Source of the DNA: Pseudobacteriovorax sp.
GTDB taxonomy: Bacteria > Bdellovibrionota_B > Oligoflexia > Oligoflexales > Oligoflexaceae
Assembly: GCA_013215145.1 (NCBI GenBank)
Contig: JABSRP010000036.1
Span: forward strand, 22,874-86,873
Length of the DNA: 64,000 bases
Direction of reading: 5' to 3'
In this document: in pieces, positions 55,375 through 64,000 of the stretch
Numbering within the stretch: position 1 is the stretch's first letter
Layout: each line of letters starts with the position of its first letter
Made by a program: the position numbers and the translations under genes
The notes under the pieces: model-generated
Told to the model about the DNA's origin: nothing
Seen by the model: only the letters and a program-made list of their open reading frames with translations
Database searches by the model: none

Positions 55375-56205
55375 CTAGACGGATAGGGCAGAGCAATCTC
55401 TTTTAGGAACCAACAAAAGGCAGCGTTTTTTGATCTCCTCCGCCTTTTCTTGATCTAAGGGTGTTACATTTTCCACTTTAAAACGGAATGTCTGGGGCGT
55501 CTCCTGCAAGATGTATCCGTCGACTTGATACAAATTTTCCGACTTGACAAGTGAGTTCTCCCTGCCAAAGAGTCTGACATAAAGAGGTTTGTTTGCCTGA
55601 AATGCTTTCCACCCATCTGCTCTTGCTGCGGGCGAGTACAATTCCAGGACATGGCCAACATCGGTGTCACCAAATTCGGGCACTTCCCAAAAAACCACGG
55701 AAAACGGATAGTAGGCAATGAGCTGTGAGTTAGTCGGAACAGGGAGCTCAGTTTGAATAAGGCTACGCAGGGCACCGGGATCGTTGGTCGCCATGGGGCA
55801 GGAATTGATAAATTGGAATTGCGCAAGCTTAGGCCGGTAGCGATTACCCTTCCAGTCGACTCTGCCTTTGCCGCCAGTGCATGGAAAGCCCAAAGCTGTC
55901 CAGGGTGAGCCTGCCAGTATCCCCTCCACTCCCTCTTTTGTGGTACAACTTTTTACGAATTTACTGATTAAGGCATTGGCTCTCTTCACAAAAAGAGGCA
56001 AGGTTTGGAGTTTTTCTGGAAGCGCTTGGCAAGCGGGATCGTATCGTGTGTCAACGGCATCTTCGACTACCGGCGGTTTCGGGATGGTGACAGCAGCTGG
56101 CGGCGGTTTTTTTTGCACGATTGGTTTTGTGACTTTTTTTGGAGTCGAGGTACAAGACAAATAAAAAAAGCTGACAAGAAGGATACTAGGCAACCTTAAC
56201 AACAT
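55375..56205 (-). CDS. Lipoprotein of unknown function
   Basis: The ATG at 56205 (GGAG 7 bases upstream) starts a lipoprotein signal ending FYLSC; the earlier in-frame extension has no signal. A Lys/Pro-rich linker (KKVTKPIVQKKPPPA) probably spans periplasm or peptidoglycan. The rest, about 215 residues with four to six Cys, is not recognised; short blocks PWTALGFPC and FWEVPEFGDTDVGH stand out. Confidence 0.65.
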   Translation of the reverse strand: MLLRLPSILLVSFFYLSCTSTPKKVTKPIVQKKPPPAAVTIPKPPVVEDAVDTRYDPACQALPEKLQTLPLFVKRANALISKFVKSCTTKEGVEGILAGSPWTALGFPCTGGKGRVDWKGNRYRPKLAQFQFINSCPMATNDPGALRSLIQTELPVPTNSQLIAYYPFSVVFWEVPEFGDTDVGHVLELYSPAARADGWKAFQANKPLYVRLFGRENSLVKSENLYQVDGYILQETPQTFRFKVENVTPLDQEKAEEIKKRCLLLVPKRDCSALSV

Positions 56206-56283
56206 GACAGTCTCCGAAGCAGAACGGGAATCATACAGTTTCCATCGAAGACGATAATAGCACCAGTAAGTCGAGAAAGCATT

Positions 56284-56314
56284 AATAAGAAATCGCGAGG
56301 TCCGAAGACCTCGC
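56284..56314 (-). terminator. Flagellin gene terminator
   Basis: On the minus strand the flagellin stop is followed by a perfect 8-bp stem (GCGAGGTC/GACCTCGC) closed by a UUCG tetraloop, an exceptionally stable hairpin, then GATTTCTTATT. It should end the flagellin transcript and protect its 3' end. Confidence 0.8.
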
Positions 56315-56338
56315 CGAATACAAACATTACGTAAGAGC

Positions 56339-57223
56339 TTAGCGGAGTAAATTCGCCGCCAGCTCTGGAATAGATCCTGCTTGTGACAAAATGGACGTTC
56401 CTGCTTGTGCCAATATCCTATTGGAAGAGAATTCCGCGGTTGCGTTCGCAAAATCAACATCTCTGATGCGTGATCGGGCTGAGGAGGTATTCTCAATCTG
56501 TATGCCTAAGTTAGTAATTGTCGAGTTCAATCGACTCTGTTTAGCACCTAGAATGGCTCGGTTACCTGCTACTTTTTGGATCGCGTCATCGATTACCGTG
56601 AGCTTTTCTGCTGCCGTCGTTCGGTCAAAATCGTCGTCTGCGGTGAGTGGTCCGATTTCAGCCTCTTTTCCTAGACCAAGTATATCTTCAGTATTGAGCT
56701 TTACGTCTTCAATATTTATGTCTATCGTATCTGTGTTTTCGATAGTTCCGTCGCCAGCACCAACGTGAATCACCAGGTCCGTGACACCATCGTTACCATC
56801 CCCACCTTGTAGTAGGTTCAATCCATTAAATTCGGTGGTGCTAACTATCCTATCAATCTCGTCTACCAATTGGGTGTATTCCTTGTTAGTATAAGATCGC
56901 TCTAGATCACCTATGGTGTCTGATGCAGCTTGGGTCGCAAGTTCCCGCATGCGAATGAGTATATTAGAGATTTCGTTCATCCCACCTTCCGCAACCTGAA
57001 TGAGTGAAATCCCATCGTTTGCATTCCGTTTTGCCTGATCCATTGATCTAATTTTACCGGTCATATTTTCTGAGATTGCCAATCCAGCAGCGTCATCAGC
57101 GGATTTATTGATGCGATAACCACTAGATAGTTTTTCCATGTTGTTACCCATGGCTCGAGTGGTATCACTCAGTTGCCGTTGGGCGATTAATGACGTAACG
57201 TTTGTTTTGATGCGCAATCCCAT
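56339..57223 (-). CDS. fliC: Flagellin
   Basis: The 294-residue protein has the conserved N-terminal D0/D1 helices (MGLRIKTNVTSLIAQRQL, NMEKLSSGYRINKSADDAAGLAISENM, RNANDGISLIQVAEGGMNEI) and C-terminal helices (RSRIRDVDFANATAEFSS, ILAQAGTSILSQA, ending ANLLR). The middle region is short (about 100 residues), so this is a small flagellin without large surface domains. A GGAGGA site precedes the ATG at 57223. A putative sigma-28 promoter lies upstream and a strong terminator downstream, so it is a monocistronic unit. No other flagellar genes are in the window. Confidence 0.95.
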   Translation of the reverse strand: MGLRIKTNVTSLIAQRQLSDTTRAMGNNMEKLSSGYRINKSADDAAGLAISENMTGKIRSMDQAKRNANDGISLIQVAEGGMNEISNILIRMRELATQAASDTIGDLERSYTNKEYTQLVDEIDRIVSTTEFNGLNLLQGGDGNDGVTDLVIHVGAGDGTIENTDTIDINIEDVKLNTEDILGLGKEAEIGPLTADDDFDRTTAAEKLTVIDDAIQKVAGNRAILGAKQSRLNSTITNLGIQIENTSSARSRIRDVDFANATAEFSSNRILAQAGTSILSQAGSIPELAANLLR

Positions 57224-57521
57224 TATTTCCTCCACAATGGTGCTTAGTTATCATTGCTAACAAGTACACCTTCGACTTAGGCCAAAATCACTTTAGGCAA
57301 AACTCTAATTTAGTTTGGAAGTAAATCTATCTAATTTTGGCAAATTACAACATTCCGTCAAATTTAAGATTAATTTCAATGATCAACTAGCTCTAGATTT
57401 TCTTGAAAAAGAGGTTGCTCAGGTCCTCGATGAACGCAGAATCGTTTTTGCGGGAACAGTACCCTTCACAAGTTTTTTTTAATTACTTTCAAAAAAACTT
57501 CAAATTTAGTCCGATAGTCAG
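57224..57521. other. Region upstream of flagellin
   Basis: This A/T-rich stretch of about 300 bases separates the flagellin from the membrane-protein gene on the same strand. Beyond the sigma-28-like site I see no gene. A T-rich stretch after the membrane-protein gene may help end its transcript. Confidence 0.4.
57269..57295 (-). promoter_or_regulatory. Putative sigma-28 (FliA) promoter for flagellin
   Basis: On the minus strand TAAA is followed by exactly 15 bases and GTCGAAGG. The sigma-28 consensus is TAAA-N15-GCCGATAA; four of eight -10 positions match, including the central C-G-A. It lies about 46-72 bases before the flagellin start codon. Confidence 0.45.
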
Positions 57522-58811
57522 CTACCTATAGGTAGACACACGAACGAGACCATGAAGGAGTTGGAAGCTGCACAAGGCGCCAAATGTTAAAAGGATTGGT
57601 TCGAAAAGTAAAATAGTCTGTGATAGTCGATCGTTAAAACCAAACCTTTCCTGTTCCACCATTCCCATTAACCCTGAGCCGTATAGAGTACATAAAAATA
57701 TCAGTAACAAGAACCACAGGCATTCCCAAAAACCCGAAAAATCCCAATTGGGACCGAAGAGGGCAACCACACTAATCAGTCCGAGTGCTACTACCAAATC
57801 AAGATCAATGGTTTCCAGCAAGGTAGCCAGGGAAGCCTCATTTAGATAAATCGAACCTGGAGGGTGTCCAGAAACAAAATAAATCAAAATCATGAACTGC
57901 AACAATAATAGGAAACCTATCCTCAGTCGGAAGTACCTCCAAAGTTTGTGGTGTTGGATCCAGAGAAGAAAAGGTAATCGCAAAGACTTAAAGACACCAC
58001 CAGGCGAGAAATAGTCCTCAGCCTTAAGGTGGACTCTTGTCGTTTGCAGATAGTTTCTTAGCCAAATATTTAACTGCTCCGTAAAAGACCGACGATTTTT
58101 AGGTTGAGCAAATGTCACGACACCAGCACTCTTACGAGTTTTCAATTGCTTCACCAGAGACGGCAAAAAAAGAGCCTTCGCTATCTCCAACAGAAAAAAC
58201 CCAAAGGCAAAACCAATAAAGATCCATGCAAATACCAGATCCAAAACGAGAGACAGCAACGAGCCCAGCAATAAACCATAAAAAATTGTTTTGGATCCAC
58301 TGCGGACCCAGTGGCAGATACCAGTTAGCCAAATGGTTGTAAAAGTTGTTAACAGAGCCCAACCCGAAAAATCACCATTAGCCGCGATCAGTCTTCCACG
58401 GCTGAGCAGCAGAACAGCTATCAACAACGAAATCGTCCAATACTTGGTGAAAAAGCGACTAACAATAATGCAGGAAACGATCGTAATGACTAGCAGGCCT
58501 TGATTCAACCGGATATAGGAGGATGAGCGGAAAGATTCGTTATCACAACTTAACTTGATCTGAAGATGATATATCCATGAATAGGTCCATGAGCCCTCCA
58601 GAGCCTCTGTGCCCTCCATTGGGGTTTGCGTGCGGCACAGGACTCTATCGAGATTGACATACTCAAGGGCTGTTGCGAAGCTTGGGTGGATCGACGCGGT
58701 ATAGGTTCTCGTATCCATCCAGACAAGTCGCATGAGGATCATCACGAAAAGGCCGAGTACTAGTCCGGTAAAAATATGTTTCCGAAAAAATTCGATAGCT
58801 GTTCCTATCAT
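57522..58811 (-). CDS. Polytopic membrane protein of unknown function
   Basis: The 429-residue protein has about ten hydrophobic segments and a soluble loop near residues 215-275. No transporter or enzyme signature was recognised. There are GWALLTTFTTIW and GSIYLNEASL segments between helices. It diverges from the sensor-like gene at 58975 and could share its promoter region. Confidence 0.6.
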   Translation of the reverse strand: MIGTAIEFFRKHIFTGLVLGLFVMILMRLVWMDTRTYTASIHPSFATALEYVNLDRVLCRTQTPMEGTEALEGSWTYSWIYHLQIKLSCDNESFRSSSYIRLNQGLLVITIVSCIIVSRFFTKYWTISLLIAVLLLSRGRLIAANGDFSGWALLTTFTTIWLTGICHWVRSGSKTIFYGLLLGSLLSLVLDLVFAWIFIGFAFGFFLLEIAKALFLPSLVKQLKTRKSAGVVTFAQPKNRRSFTEQLNIWLRNYLQTTRVHLKAEDYFSPGGVFKSLRLPFLLWIQHHKLWRYFRLRIGFLLLLQFMILIYFVSGHPPGSIYLNEASLATLLETIDLDLVVALGLISVVALFGPNWDFSGFWECLWFLLLIFLCTLYGSGLMGMVEQERFGFNDRLSQTILLFEPILLTFGALCSFQLLHGLVRVSTYR

Positions 58812-58974
58812 TCATGGGACATCGTTGAGGGCATCCGATCCTAGAATAAGATAATGAATGTAAAGGCTACTTACCATTAAAAATGATGACCAACGGCTGG
58901 AGCAGCCAACCATAGTAGCTAATCCAAGAGCAGTGTATACTAGATGCATACCTAACATGGAGATTTGTGCTTTA

Positions 58975-60735
58975 ATGACATACTTCAAACCAATCGTTTT
59001 GATGGCCTTAGCCGTCGTTACTAGCGGGTTCATGGTGATACACACTTCGCTAAGGAAAGACTTGAGCCAGCTGACTCATACCCTTCAAAACGCATTGACT
59101 TATCGTGTCATTACAATCAACGAGCTGATAGACAGGACCATTTCAGGAGATGAACTGACTCGCTTTCTTTCAGAGGGTCGCTACCATTCAGCCAGTCAGT
59201 TTCTGGAAAACAATTTAGCTCCGATTCAGGGACGAATTCTATCTCAAAAGTGCCGTATGTTAGTCGAAACAAAAAGAGATATAAAAAATGAAACTCTTTG
59301 TCGTACACTTCAAAGCAAACCAGATCGACTCAGAATTATCGATATGCAGATCACTAGGCAGATTCCCGTCCAAGCAGGAGATCGCATTTATTATCTCCAA
59401 ATCCGAGATAAATCTGCAAACCTTTGGCTCGACCAAATCCCCAACTCACAACTCCCAAGGAGCCTGAAATGGGAGATCGTACAGAATTCCTCAGAAAATA
59501 CATCTATCCCACTACTAAAACTTGGAGAGGCGTGGGAGGTCCACCTTCAAAGATCCTTTGCAGGGCTTTGGCTGCAACTATTTGCAGATACACCTAATTG
59601 GTTTTTTGCCTTTATCGGCTCAGGTTTGATTCTATTGGGTTTAATGGCAGGACATAGGAAACTCAAACAAGCCAGGCAGCAACTGGACGCCATCCAGAGT
59701 CAAATTTTAGAAGTTCTAGATAACTGCTTTGAAAGAGGCCGTGGCGATGATTTGCCTCCTACTCTAGATACCATCAATCAGAGAATTATTGGGTTTCAAC
59801 TTGAGTCGGCTTTGCTTAAGCGTAAGCTCGAGCAGCAGGTTACTGCACAAAAAGAAGAACTTACTTACCTAAGATCCAGGCTTCAAGAGCTCGAACTGTT
59901 TGGCAAGGCTCATAGCCAATTGAACCAGCAATTGAGCCAACTTTGTGATGACTTGAATTTGTCACGATCACAGACTGAAGATTTATCCGATATGCTTCGG
60001 ATGTCTACTTTAAGTCCTCTTGAAAACCTCAAGCAAATATTCCAATCTTGGTGGCGGGAAAGACAGACGGTTACTGACCGGAAATTTATTCGAAACCTTA
60101 GCGAACGCAAACATAAGAATGGGGAATCCCAACTTTCATTAGATCTCGATAGAATTGAGGAATTACTTAAACAAGCTCAGAACGGTGGCCTAAACTCTGC
60201 CGTTGCTTGTCAGAATCTGAGGAAAACGCAAAATCGTATCCAAGAACTAACGGAATATTGGGCATCCTATTTCTCGGGCATTAGGCAAAGTGAAATGGAA
60301 CTTTCGACCCTAGTTGGTACTATAAGTGGGGATTTAGCCTCTGAGATTACCTCTTTCGATATACAGTTTCAGAAAACTGAAGACCAAGAGACGACAAAAA
60401 CCATCCCTCTAAGCTGGAAAATACCTCTCAAACAAATCATTCATGGGTTAATCTGTCTCTCACGCTCGAGACAGATCTTAATACGGTACTCCCTTAAGGA
60501 CGACTTTCATTTCCTCGTATGCAATGCGGGAGAGCAAACTATGGAAAAGAACTCTATCCTAAAGGGCAAAAACATCATTAATCAGGGGATATCTCAATTT
60601 GGAGCACTGGATGTCAAGATCTTTATGCTGGATCATGACGAATCAAACACATCTCTTGCTGTATCTTGGAAAGTCGATCAACCAGATACCAAGTCAGAAA
60701 TTCTCGACATCGTTGAAGATAGAGTCGAGATCTAA
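58975..60735 (+). CDS. Sensor-like membrane protein, degenerate histidine-kinase type
   Basis: I chose the ATG at 58975, with GGAG 12 bases upstream. TM1 is near residues 5-22, an extracytoplasmic part of about 175 residues follows, TM2 is near 210-230 (NWFFAFIGSGLILLGLMAG), then a long coiled coil (about 235-345). The C-terminal part (about 450-586) follows the order of a HATPase domain, with IPLKQIIHGLICLSRSRQ at the N-box and VCNAGEQ at the D-box, but lacks the catalytic Asn and Gly-rich lid, and no phospho-acceptor His is clear. The last 42 bases overlap the convergent receiver-TPR gene. A signal-sensing pseudokinase is the best guess. Confidence 0.6.
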   Translation: MTYFKPIVLMALAVVTSGFMVIHTSLRKDLSQLTHTLQNALTYRVITINELIDRTISGDELTRFLSEGRYHSASQFLENNLAPIQGRILSQKCRMLVETKRDIKNETLCRTLQSKPDRLRIIDMQITRQIPVQAGDRIYYLQIRDKSANLWLDQIPNSQLPRSLKWEIVQNSSENTSIPLLKLGEAWEVHLQRSFAGLWLQLFADTPNWFFAFIGSGLILLGLMAGHRKLKQARQQLDAIQSQILEVLDNCFERGRGDDLPPTLDTINQRIIGFQLESALLKRKLEQQVTAQKEELTYLRSRLQELELFGKAHSQLNQQLSQLCDDLNLSRSQTEDLSDMLRMSTLSPLENLKQIFQSWWRERQTVTDRKFIRNLSERKHKNGESQLSLDLDRIEELLKQAQNGGLNSAVACQNLRKTQNRIQELTEYWASYFSGIRQSEMELSTLVGTISGDLASEITSFDIQFQKTEDQETTKTIPLSWKIPLKQIIHGLICLSRSRQILIRYSLKDDFHFLVCNAGEQTMEKNSILKGKNIINQGISQFGALDVKIFMLDHDESNTSLAVSWKVDQPDTKSEILDIVEDRVEI

Positions 60736-62043
60736 GGTATCAACAACATCTGAATCCTGAATTTCGTGCTTATCGGTAGTTTTGCTCGAAATGTCGACAA
60801 CATCTCCGCCGATGGACTCATCCATTTCAATGCTATGAAATTCATTATCGTCAAATACGGGACTATTATCTTCACTTTCACTCAGTACTTTTGCATTATG
60901 ACTCGCGTTGCTAAAGTCTGGGTCGAGCTTCGAAGATTTTTGAAAGCAAAGCAGCCCCTTATCTTTATCTCCACTTTTGACGAAACCAATGCCCATATTG
61001 TAGACGATCCTAGCTAACAATGGTGGGTCCTTAGCTAGTAGCTTCATTGCCCTTTGGTAGAGCTCGAAACCTTGGTCAAATTTTTCCTGTTTAATCGCGA
61101 CGACAGCAGCTGTGTTAAAAACAGAGCTCAAATCTCGGTTGCTATTTCCACATTCCCGAATCAATCCAAGAGCTTCATTGATTTCACCTGAGAGTAGTTT
61201 GGTTTTTGATTTACCAAGTTTTGCCGTTTTGGAGTTTGGAGCAATATTTAAGATGTCTTCATAGGCACCTTCAGCCTCGTCAATGCGATCGATATCTAGG
61301 TAAACGTCGGCAATCTCTAGGAGGCGCTCCGTATTGTAAGGGCTAATCAACTGTGCGCCTTTCAAAGAGGCTATAGCACTATCATGATCATTTTTACGCA
61401 GCTTGCATTTTGCGTACAGGTGCTTGAGTCTAGCGTAGGGAGGGTCGCTGTCGAGATTCGGCCTTAGCAAATCCTCAGCATCATCCCAGCGATCGAGACT
61501 GATTAAAACTTCGGCCAATTCCACCACTACTCGTGGATTGCCCGGTGTCACTGACAGGAGTTTTTCGAGTAACTGAATCGCCAAATCTGAGTTATTCTGT
61601 CGTTTCGCATTCTCAACATTGAGTAGCATTTGTCTAATCGGACTCAGTTTTCTATATTCTGCTACCAACCCATCAACCTGTTGTTTGACCACATCGGTGG
61701 TAATTTCGCCCAAACATAGATAGGTAACGAAATACTCTGCTGCCGTTTTTACTATGTTTTCGTCATTGGCAGCGGCTAGCAACAAGGTCGGGTGAGATTC
61801 AAGAGCGCTTTCTTTACGGTTCGCCTCTAAGATGGCGATGACGACATCGGCTCCCATATTCCAATCAAGGATGAGGTATGCGAATTTTTCTTCTTCGACG
61901 GCTCGATGAATATCTGCAGGTTTGGTGACGTTTTGGATCGACGATGTCAAAAGTCCATTATTTTTCAAACACTTACGGACAGCGTCGCGCAGCTCCGGTC
62001 GCTCTGAAAAAATATATGCATTTTCAATGTCGATTTTGCTCAA
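60694..62043 (-). CDS. Receiver-like domain plus TPR protein
   Basis: The 449-residue protein starts at a TTG with a strong GAGGTG site. Residues about 8-125 resemble a response-regulator receiver: the phospho-acceptor Asp is kept (YLILDWN), but the acidic pair (AYIFSERPE) and the conserved Lys (position reads YLCLGE) are missing. Residues about 130-400 are TPR repeats (NSDLAIQLLEKLLSVTPGNPRVVVELAEVLISLDRWDDAEDLL and similar). An acidic tail ends the protein. Similar receiver-TPR proteins regulate through protein contact. It converges on and overlaps the sensor-like gene by 42 bases. Confidence 0.75.
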   Translation of the reverse strand: MSKIDIENAYIFSERPELRDAVRKCLKNNGLLTSSIQNVTKPADIHRAVEEEKFAYLILDWNMGADVVIAILEANRKESALESHPTLLLAAANDENIVKTAAEYFVTYLCLGEITTDVVKQQVDGLVAEYRKLSPIRQMLLNVENAKRQNNSDLAIQLLEKLLSVTPGNPRVVVELAEVLISLDRWDDAEDLLRPNLDSDPPYARLKHLYAKCKLRKNDHDSAIASLKGAQLISPYNTERLLEIADVYLDIDRIDEAEGAYEDILNIAPNSKTAKLGKSKTKLLSGEINEALGLIRECGNSNRDLSSVFNTAAVVAIKQEKFDQGFELYQRAMKLLAKDPPLLARIVYNMGIGFVKSGDKDKGLLCFQKSSKLDPDFSNASHNAKVLSESEDNSPVFDDNEFHSIEMDESIGGDVVDISSKTTDKHEIQDSDVVDTLDLDSIFNDVENF

Positions 62044-62117
62044 AAAACACCTCGCCCCTTTTTGGTACGCTTTCGGAATTTCAAGTCAATACTGTAGGAA
62101 AGTCGGCCAAATGCGCT

Positions 62118-62152
62118 AAAAAAATTGATAACTATGTTTTATTAGATAGTTA
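62118..62152 (-). terminator. pabB terminator
   Basis: On the minus strand TAACTAT/ATAGTTA form a 7-bp stem with a 10-base loop, followed within a few bases by T7. It is A/T-rich but has the intrinsic terminator layout just after pabB. Confidence 0.65.
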
Positions 62153-62162
62153 CGTTTTAGTA

Positions 62163-63434
62163 TTATTTTGTAGTTTCCTCGACAGATAAGCCCACAACCT
62201 TCCCTTTTGCCCAAAGTTCTTCCAATTCGAGCGTTGGGCAGCTGTGGATAACAAGCCCAGACCCTACGGCAAACTCGTAACGATCGGCTTGCTTGACAGC
62301 GGTCCGAATCAGAATGGAAGAGTCGAAGTTGCCACAATTTGGGTCCCATCGGATGCAGTTACCCATGAAAAAACCACGGTCTCGGCCTTCAAGTTCGGAG
62401 ATGGCCCGCATCACTTCCCTTTTTGGAGCCCCGGTAATCGAGCCGCCAGGGGTCAGCACCTCTAAAATGCGATTTAACGATAAATTATCGCTTAGGCGAC
62501 CCTCAATGCGAGCAATGAGATGATGAACGTTAGAAAAGCTGTGAAGGGAGCCCGGATCACTTACGATAACACTATCGAAAGAACAAATACCGTAAAGATC
62601 ATTTCTCATAAGATCCACGATCATATGAAGTTCAGCCTGATCCTTCTCACTGGCCAATAGCTGTTGCATCAGTCTGAGGTTTTCCGCAGGATCTTCAGAT
62701 ACCCTAAGGGTACCTTTGATCGGTTCGGTAACAATTTGGAAACCATCATTTTGTGACTCGATGTTCACAAAACGCTCCGGACTAAAAGAAACTAGCTCAA
62801 AGTCTTCAGTTCTCATCCAAGCAGAAAAGGGACCAGCATGCTGGTGAAACGCTTTATACCAGTCTTTAACACCAGTCATAGAAAAGTAGCGAAGCAGATT
62901 GATTTGATAAAAACGCCCCTGCCTAATAAGCTCCTTTGAGTCTTCCACAGCCTTAAGGTAAGCCTCATCAGTCGCCGATGCTTGCCAACCATAGGATTCC
63001 TCAACAGGAGCTGGTTTTTGCTTTAGCATATCAAAAAACTGTTGAAGGGAGACATCGGCAACCCTAGTAGAAACCAGAGCGTCTGTTTCGATGTCTATTA
63101 GCTCAACTTGCTGCTTGTCGCAGTGAAAATGAAGGTATTTCGATACCGCAAACACCTGTGCTTGATCCTTGCCATGAGTCTGTTGCTCGTTGATATAATC
63201 ATACGGAATGACTCCCCAAATTTGAGGCCATGATAGCTCTTTATCCGCCACACCGAGGGCAAGTTTGGAGGCAAATATGAGCCTTGAGTCAACTCTGGAA
63301 AACTCAAGGGCCAGATACAAATGCGAACTACCGCGTCCTCCCAATGCTAATAGAGGAAGTTGTGATGGCCAAACAGATAGTGCATGCCAAAAAGATTCAA
63401 CACCTAAGTCAGGAAGCTTCGTTTTTTTTATCAA
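62163..63434 (-). CDS. pabB: Aminodeoxychorismate synthase component I
   Basis: The 423-residue protein is a chorismate-binding enzyme. QGRFYQINLLRYF, SPERFVNIE, TEPIKGTLR (with the PIKGT lysine used by PabB for its covalent intermediate), ELHMIVDLMRNDL, LTPGGSITGAPK and GNCIRWDPN are all present. With a PabA glutaminase it makes 4-amino-4-deoxychorismate for folate synthesis. The PIKGT motif favours PabB over TrpE, which has PIAGT. The start is a TTG without a good ribosome site. No pabA or pabC is adjacent. Confidence 0.88.
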   Translation of the reverse strand: MIKKTKLPDLGVESFWHALSVWPSQLPLLALGGRGSSHLYLALEFSRVDSRLIFASKLALGVADKELSWPQIWGVIPYDYINEQQTHGKDQAQVFAVSKYLHFHCDKQQVELIDIETDALVSTRVADVSLQQFFDMLKQKPAPVEESYGWQASATDEAYLKAVEDSKELIRQGRFYQINLLRYFSMTGVKDWYKAFHQHAGPFSAWMRTEDFELVSFSPERFVNIESQNDGFQIVTEPIKGTLRVSEDPAENLRLMQQLLASEKDQAELHMIVDLMRNDLYGICSFDSVIVSDPGSLHSFSNVHHLIARIEGRLSDNLSLNRILEVLTPGGSITGAPKREVMRAISELEGRDRGFFMGNCIRWDPNCGNFDSSILIRTAVKQADRYEFAVGSGLVIHSCPTLELEELWAKGKVVGLSVEETTK

Positions 63435-63517
63435 AGGGGCACACTCGTACGCTTGAAAATTAGGGCGGGGATTGTATCATGCAACCCTCTATGAATAATT
63501 ATTATAGGAAAGATACC

Positions 63518-64000
63518 ATGGCAATAGCAGGATTCCAAAAGGTTGGTGTCATTGGAGCAGGTCAAATGGGCAGTGGAATTGCTCAGGTTTGTGCAATGCA
63601 TGGCTTAGACGTTGCGATCATTGATATTTCTGATGATCAACTTAAAAAGGCGCAAGGCGGTATCGCGAAATCACTAGAAAAGCTTGCCAGCAAAGACAGG
63701 CTGAAAGAATCACCTGACGCGATTAGCGCCCGGATACAAACAAACACAGACCTAAAAACTCTCAAAGATTTTGATTTAGTCATCGAAGCCATAGTCGAAA
63801 ACGAAGGGATTAAAACCAAGCTTTTTGCTGAGCTTGATGAACTGTGCAAGCCGTCTACTGTTCTGGCAAGCAATACCTCATCTATACCAATTACTCGTTT
63901 GGGCAAGGCTACTCATCGCCCAAACCAGGTGATAGGTATGCACTTTATGAACCCCGTTCCCATTATGAAGTTAGTCGAAGTTATTCCATGCATGGCCACA
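63518..64000 (+). CDS. 3-hydroxybutyryl/acyl-CoA dehydrogenase, N-terminal part
   Basis: The gene begins at ATG 63518 with an AGGAAAG site and runs off the window; 161 codons are present. It shows the NAD-binding GVIGAGQMGSGIAQ motif, the LVIEAIVENEGIK segment, and ASNTSSIPIT followed by GMHFMNPVPIMKLVEVI, with the catalytic His in the HFMNP motif. It should oxidise 3-hydroxybutyryl-CoA or another 3-hydroxyacyl-CoA. The C-terminal domain lies outside. Confidence 0.9.
   Translation, partial: MAIAGFQKVGVIGAGQMGSGIAQVCAMHGLDVAIIDISDDQLKKAQGGIAKSLEKLASKDRLKESPDAISARIQTNTDLKTLKDFDLVIEAIVENEGIKTKLFAELDELCKPSTVLASNTSSIPITRLGKATHRPNQVIGMHFMNPVPIMKLVEVIPCMAT

Noticed and set aside
58812..59045. 77-codon minus-strand frame ending exactly before the 57522-58811 gene
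   Set aside because: Hydrophobic and abutting the next ATG, so tempting, but it overlaps the start of the divergent sensor-like gene and lacks a convincing ribosome site.
1..64000. tRNA, rRNA, CRISPR arrays, IS elements, prophage genes
   Set aside because: No cloverleaf-like, repeat-spacer or transposase signatures were seen by eye; short ncRNAs cannot be excluded.

Overview
The window reads as a chromosome segment of a Gram-negative, flagellated bacterium with moderate G+C (impression only, not computed). The sequence shows a flagellin gene, many lipoprotein signal peptides with lipoboxes, outer-membrane beta-barrels, a Wza/Wzz/Wzx/Wzy polysaccharide system, GreB and SerA. The density of novel lipoproteins and the housekeeping mix suggest Bdellovibrionota/Oligoflexia (for example a Pseudobacteriovorax relative). 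That placement is inference. No rRNA, tRNA, CRISPR array, IS element or phage gene was seen.

Layout. (1) 1-13 kb: the 3' end of a pullulanase, a DsbA-like thioredoxin, and two paralogous secreted proteins of unknown function that flank a two-gene operon (phosphodiester-glycosidase-like protein plus a HAD-UbiA prenyltransferase). Small housekeeping genes follow (FKBP/SlyD, DUF2288, YcgN, ArfB, DUF2147, a thioredoxin/peroxiredoxin-like protein), then a membrane histidine kinase. (2) 13-28 kb: a surface-polysaccharide locus with two GT4 glycosyltransferases, a GT2-GT26 fusion, a Wzx-type flippase, a Wza-like export lipoprotein, a Wzz-like co-polymerase with a degenerate kinase domain, a Wzy/WaaL-like protein, a TPR/beta-barrel protein, and accessory lipoproteins. 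A 57-codon membrane ORF is coupled to the Wzy-like gene. (3) 28-41 kb: a compact NRPS/PKS cluster of three translationally coupled genes: C-PCP-C-A-PCP; a free alpha/beta-hydrolase-like protein with Arg in place of the nucleophile; and a 2420-residue hybrid reading hydrolase(Cys)-A-PCP-KS-AT-ACP-aminotransferase. (4) 41-50 kb: a nuclease-helicase, an exonuclease-like/GIY-YIG protein, a PA14 lipoprotein, an outer-membrane barrel, and a serA-greB operon. (5) 50-56 kb: a run of envelope proteins of unknown function, including one gene that appears split by a frameshift in an A8 tract. (6) 56-64 kb: flagellin with a putative sigma-28 promoter and a strong terminator, a polytopic membrane protein, a convergent sensor-like/receiver-TPR pair, pabB, and the start of a 3-hydroxyacyl-CoA dehydrogenase.

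How they may work together. The most striking unit is the NRPS/PKS cluster beside the polysaccharide locus. Its two hydrolase-like units carry G-x-R-x-G and G-x-C-x-G nucleophile elbows. I recall these from the two hydrolase families associated with exosortase-A polysaccharide loci, where they occur with an AMP-forming ligase, an acyl carrier protein and a PLP enzyme. Here the corresponding functions (A domain, carrier, PLP aminotransferase) are fused to a PKS module and an NRPS. The domains predict a beta-amino-acid-containing small molecule, possibly from a Pro-like starter, one malonyl extension with amination, and a Gly-like residue. No thioesterase, reductive release domain, dedicated transporter or phosphopantetheinyl transferase is visible in the window. 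Whether the product is secreted or placed on the polysaccharide is open.
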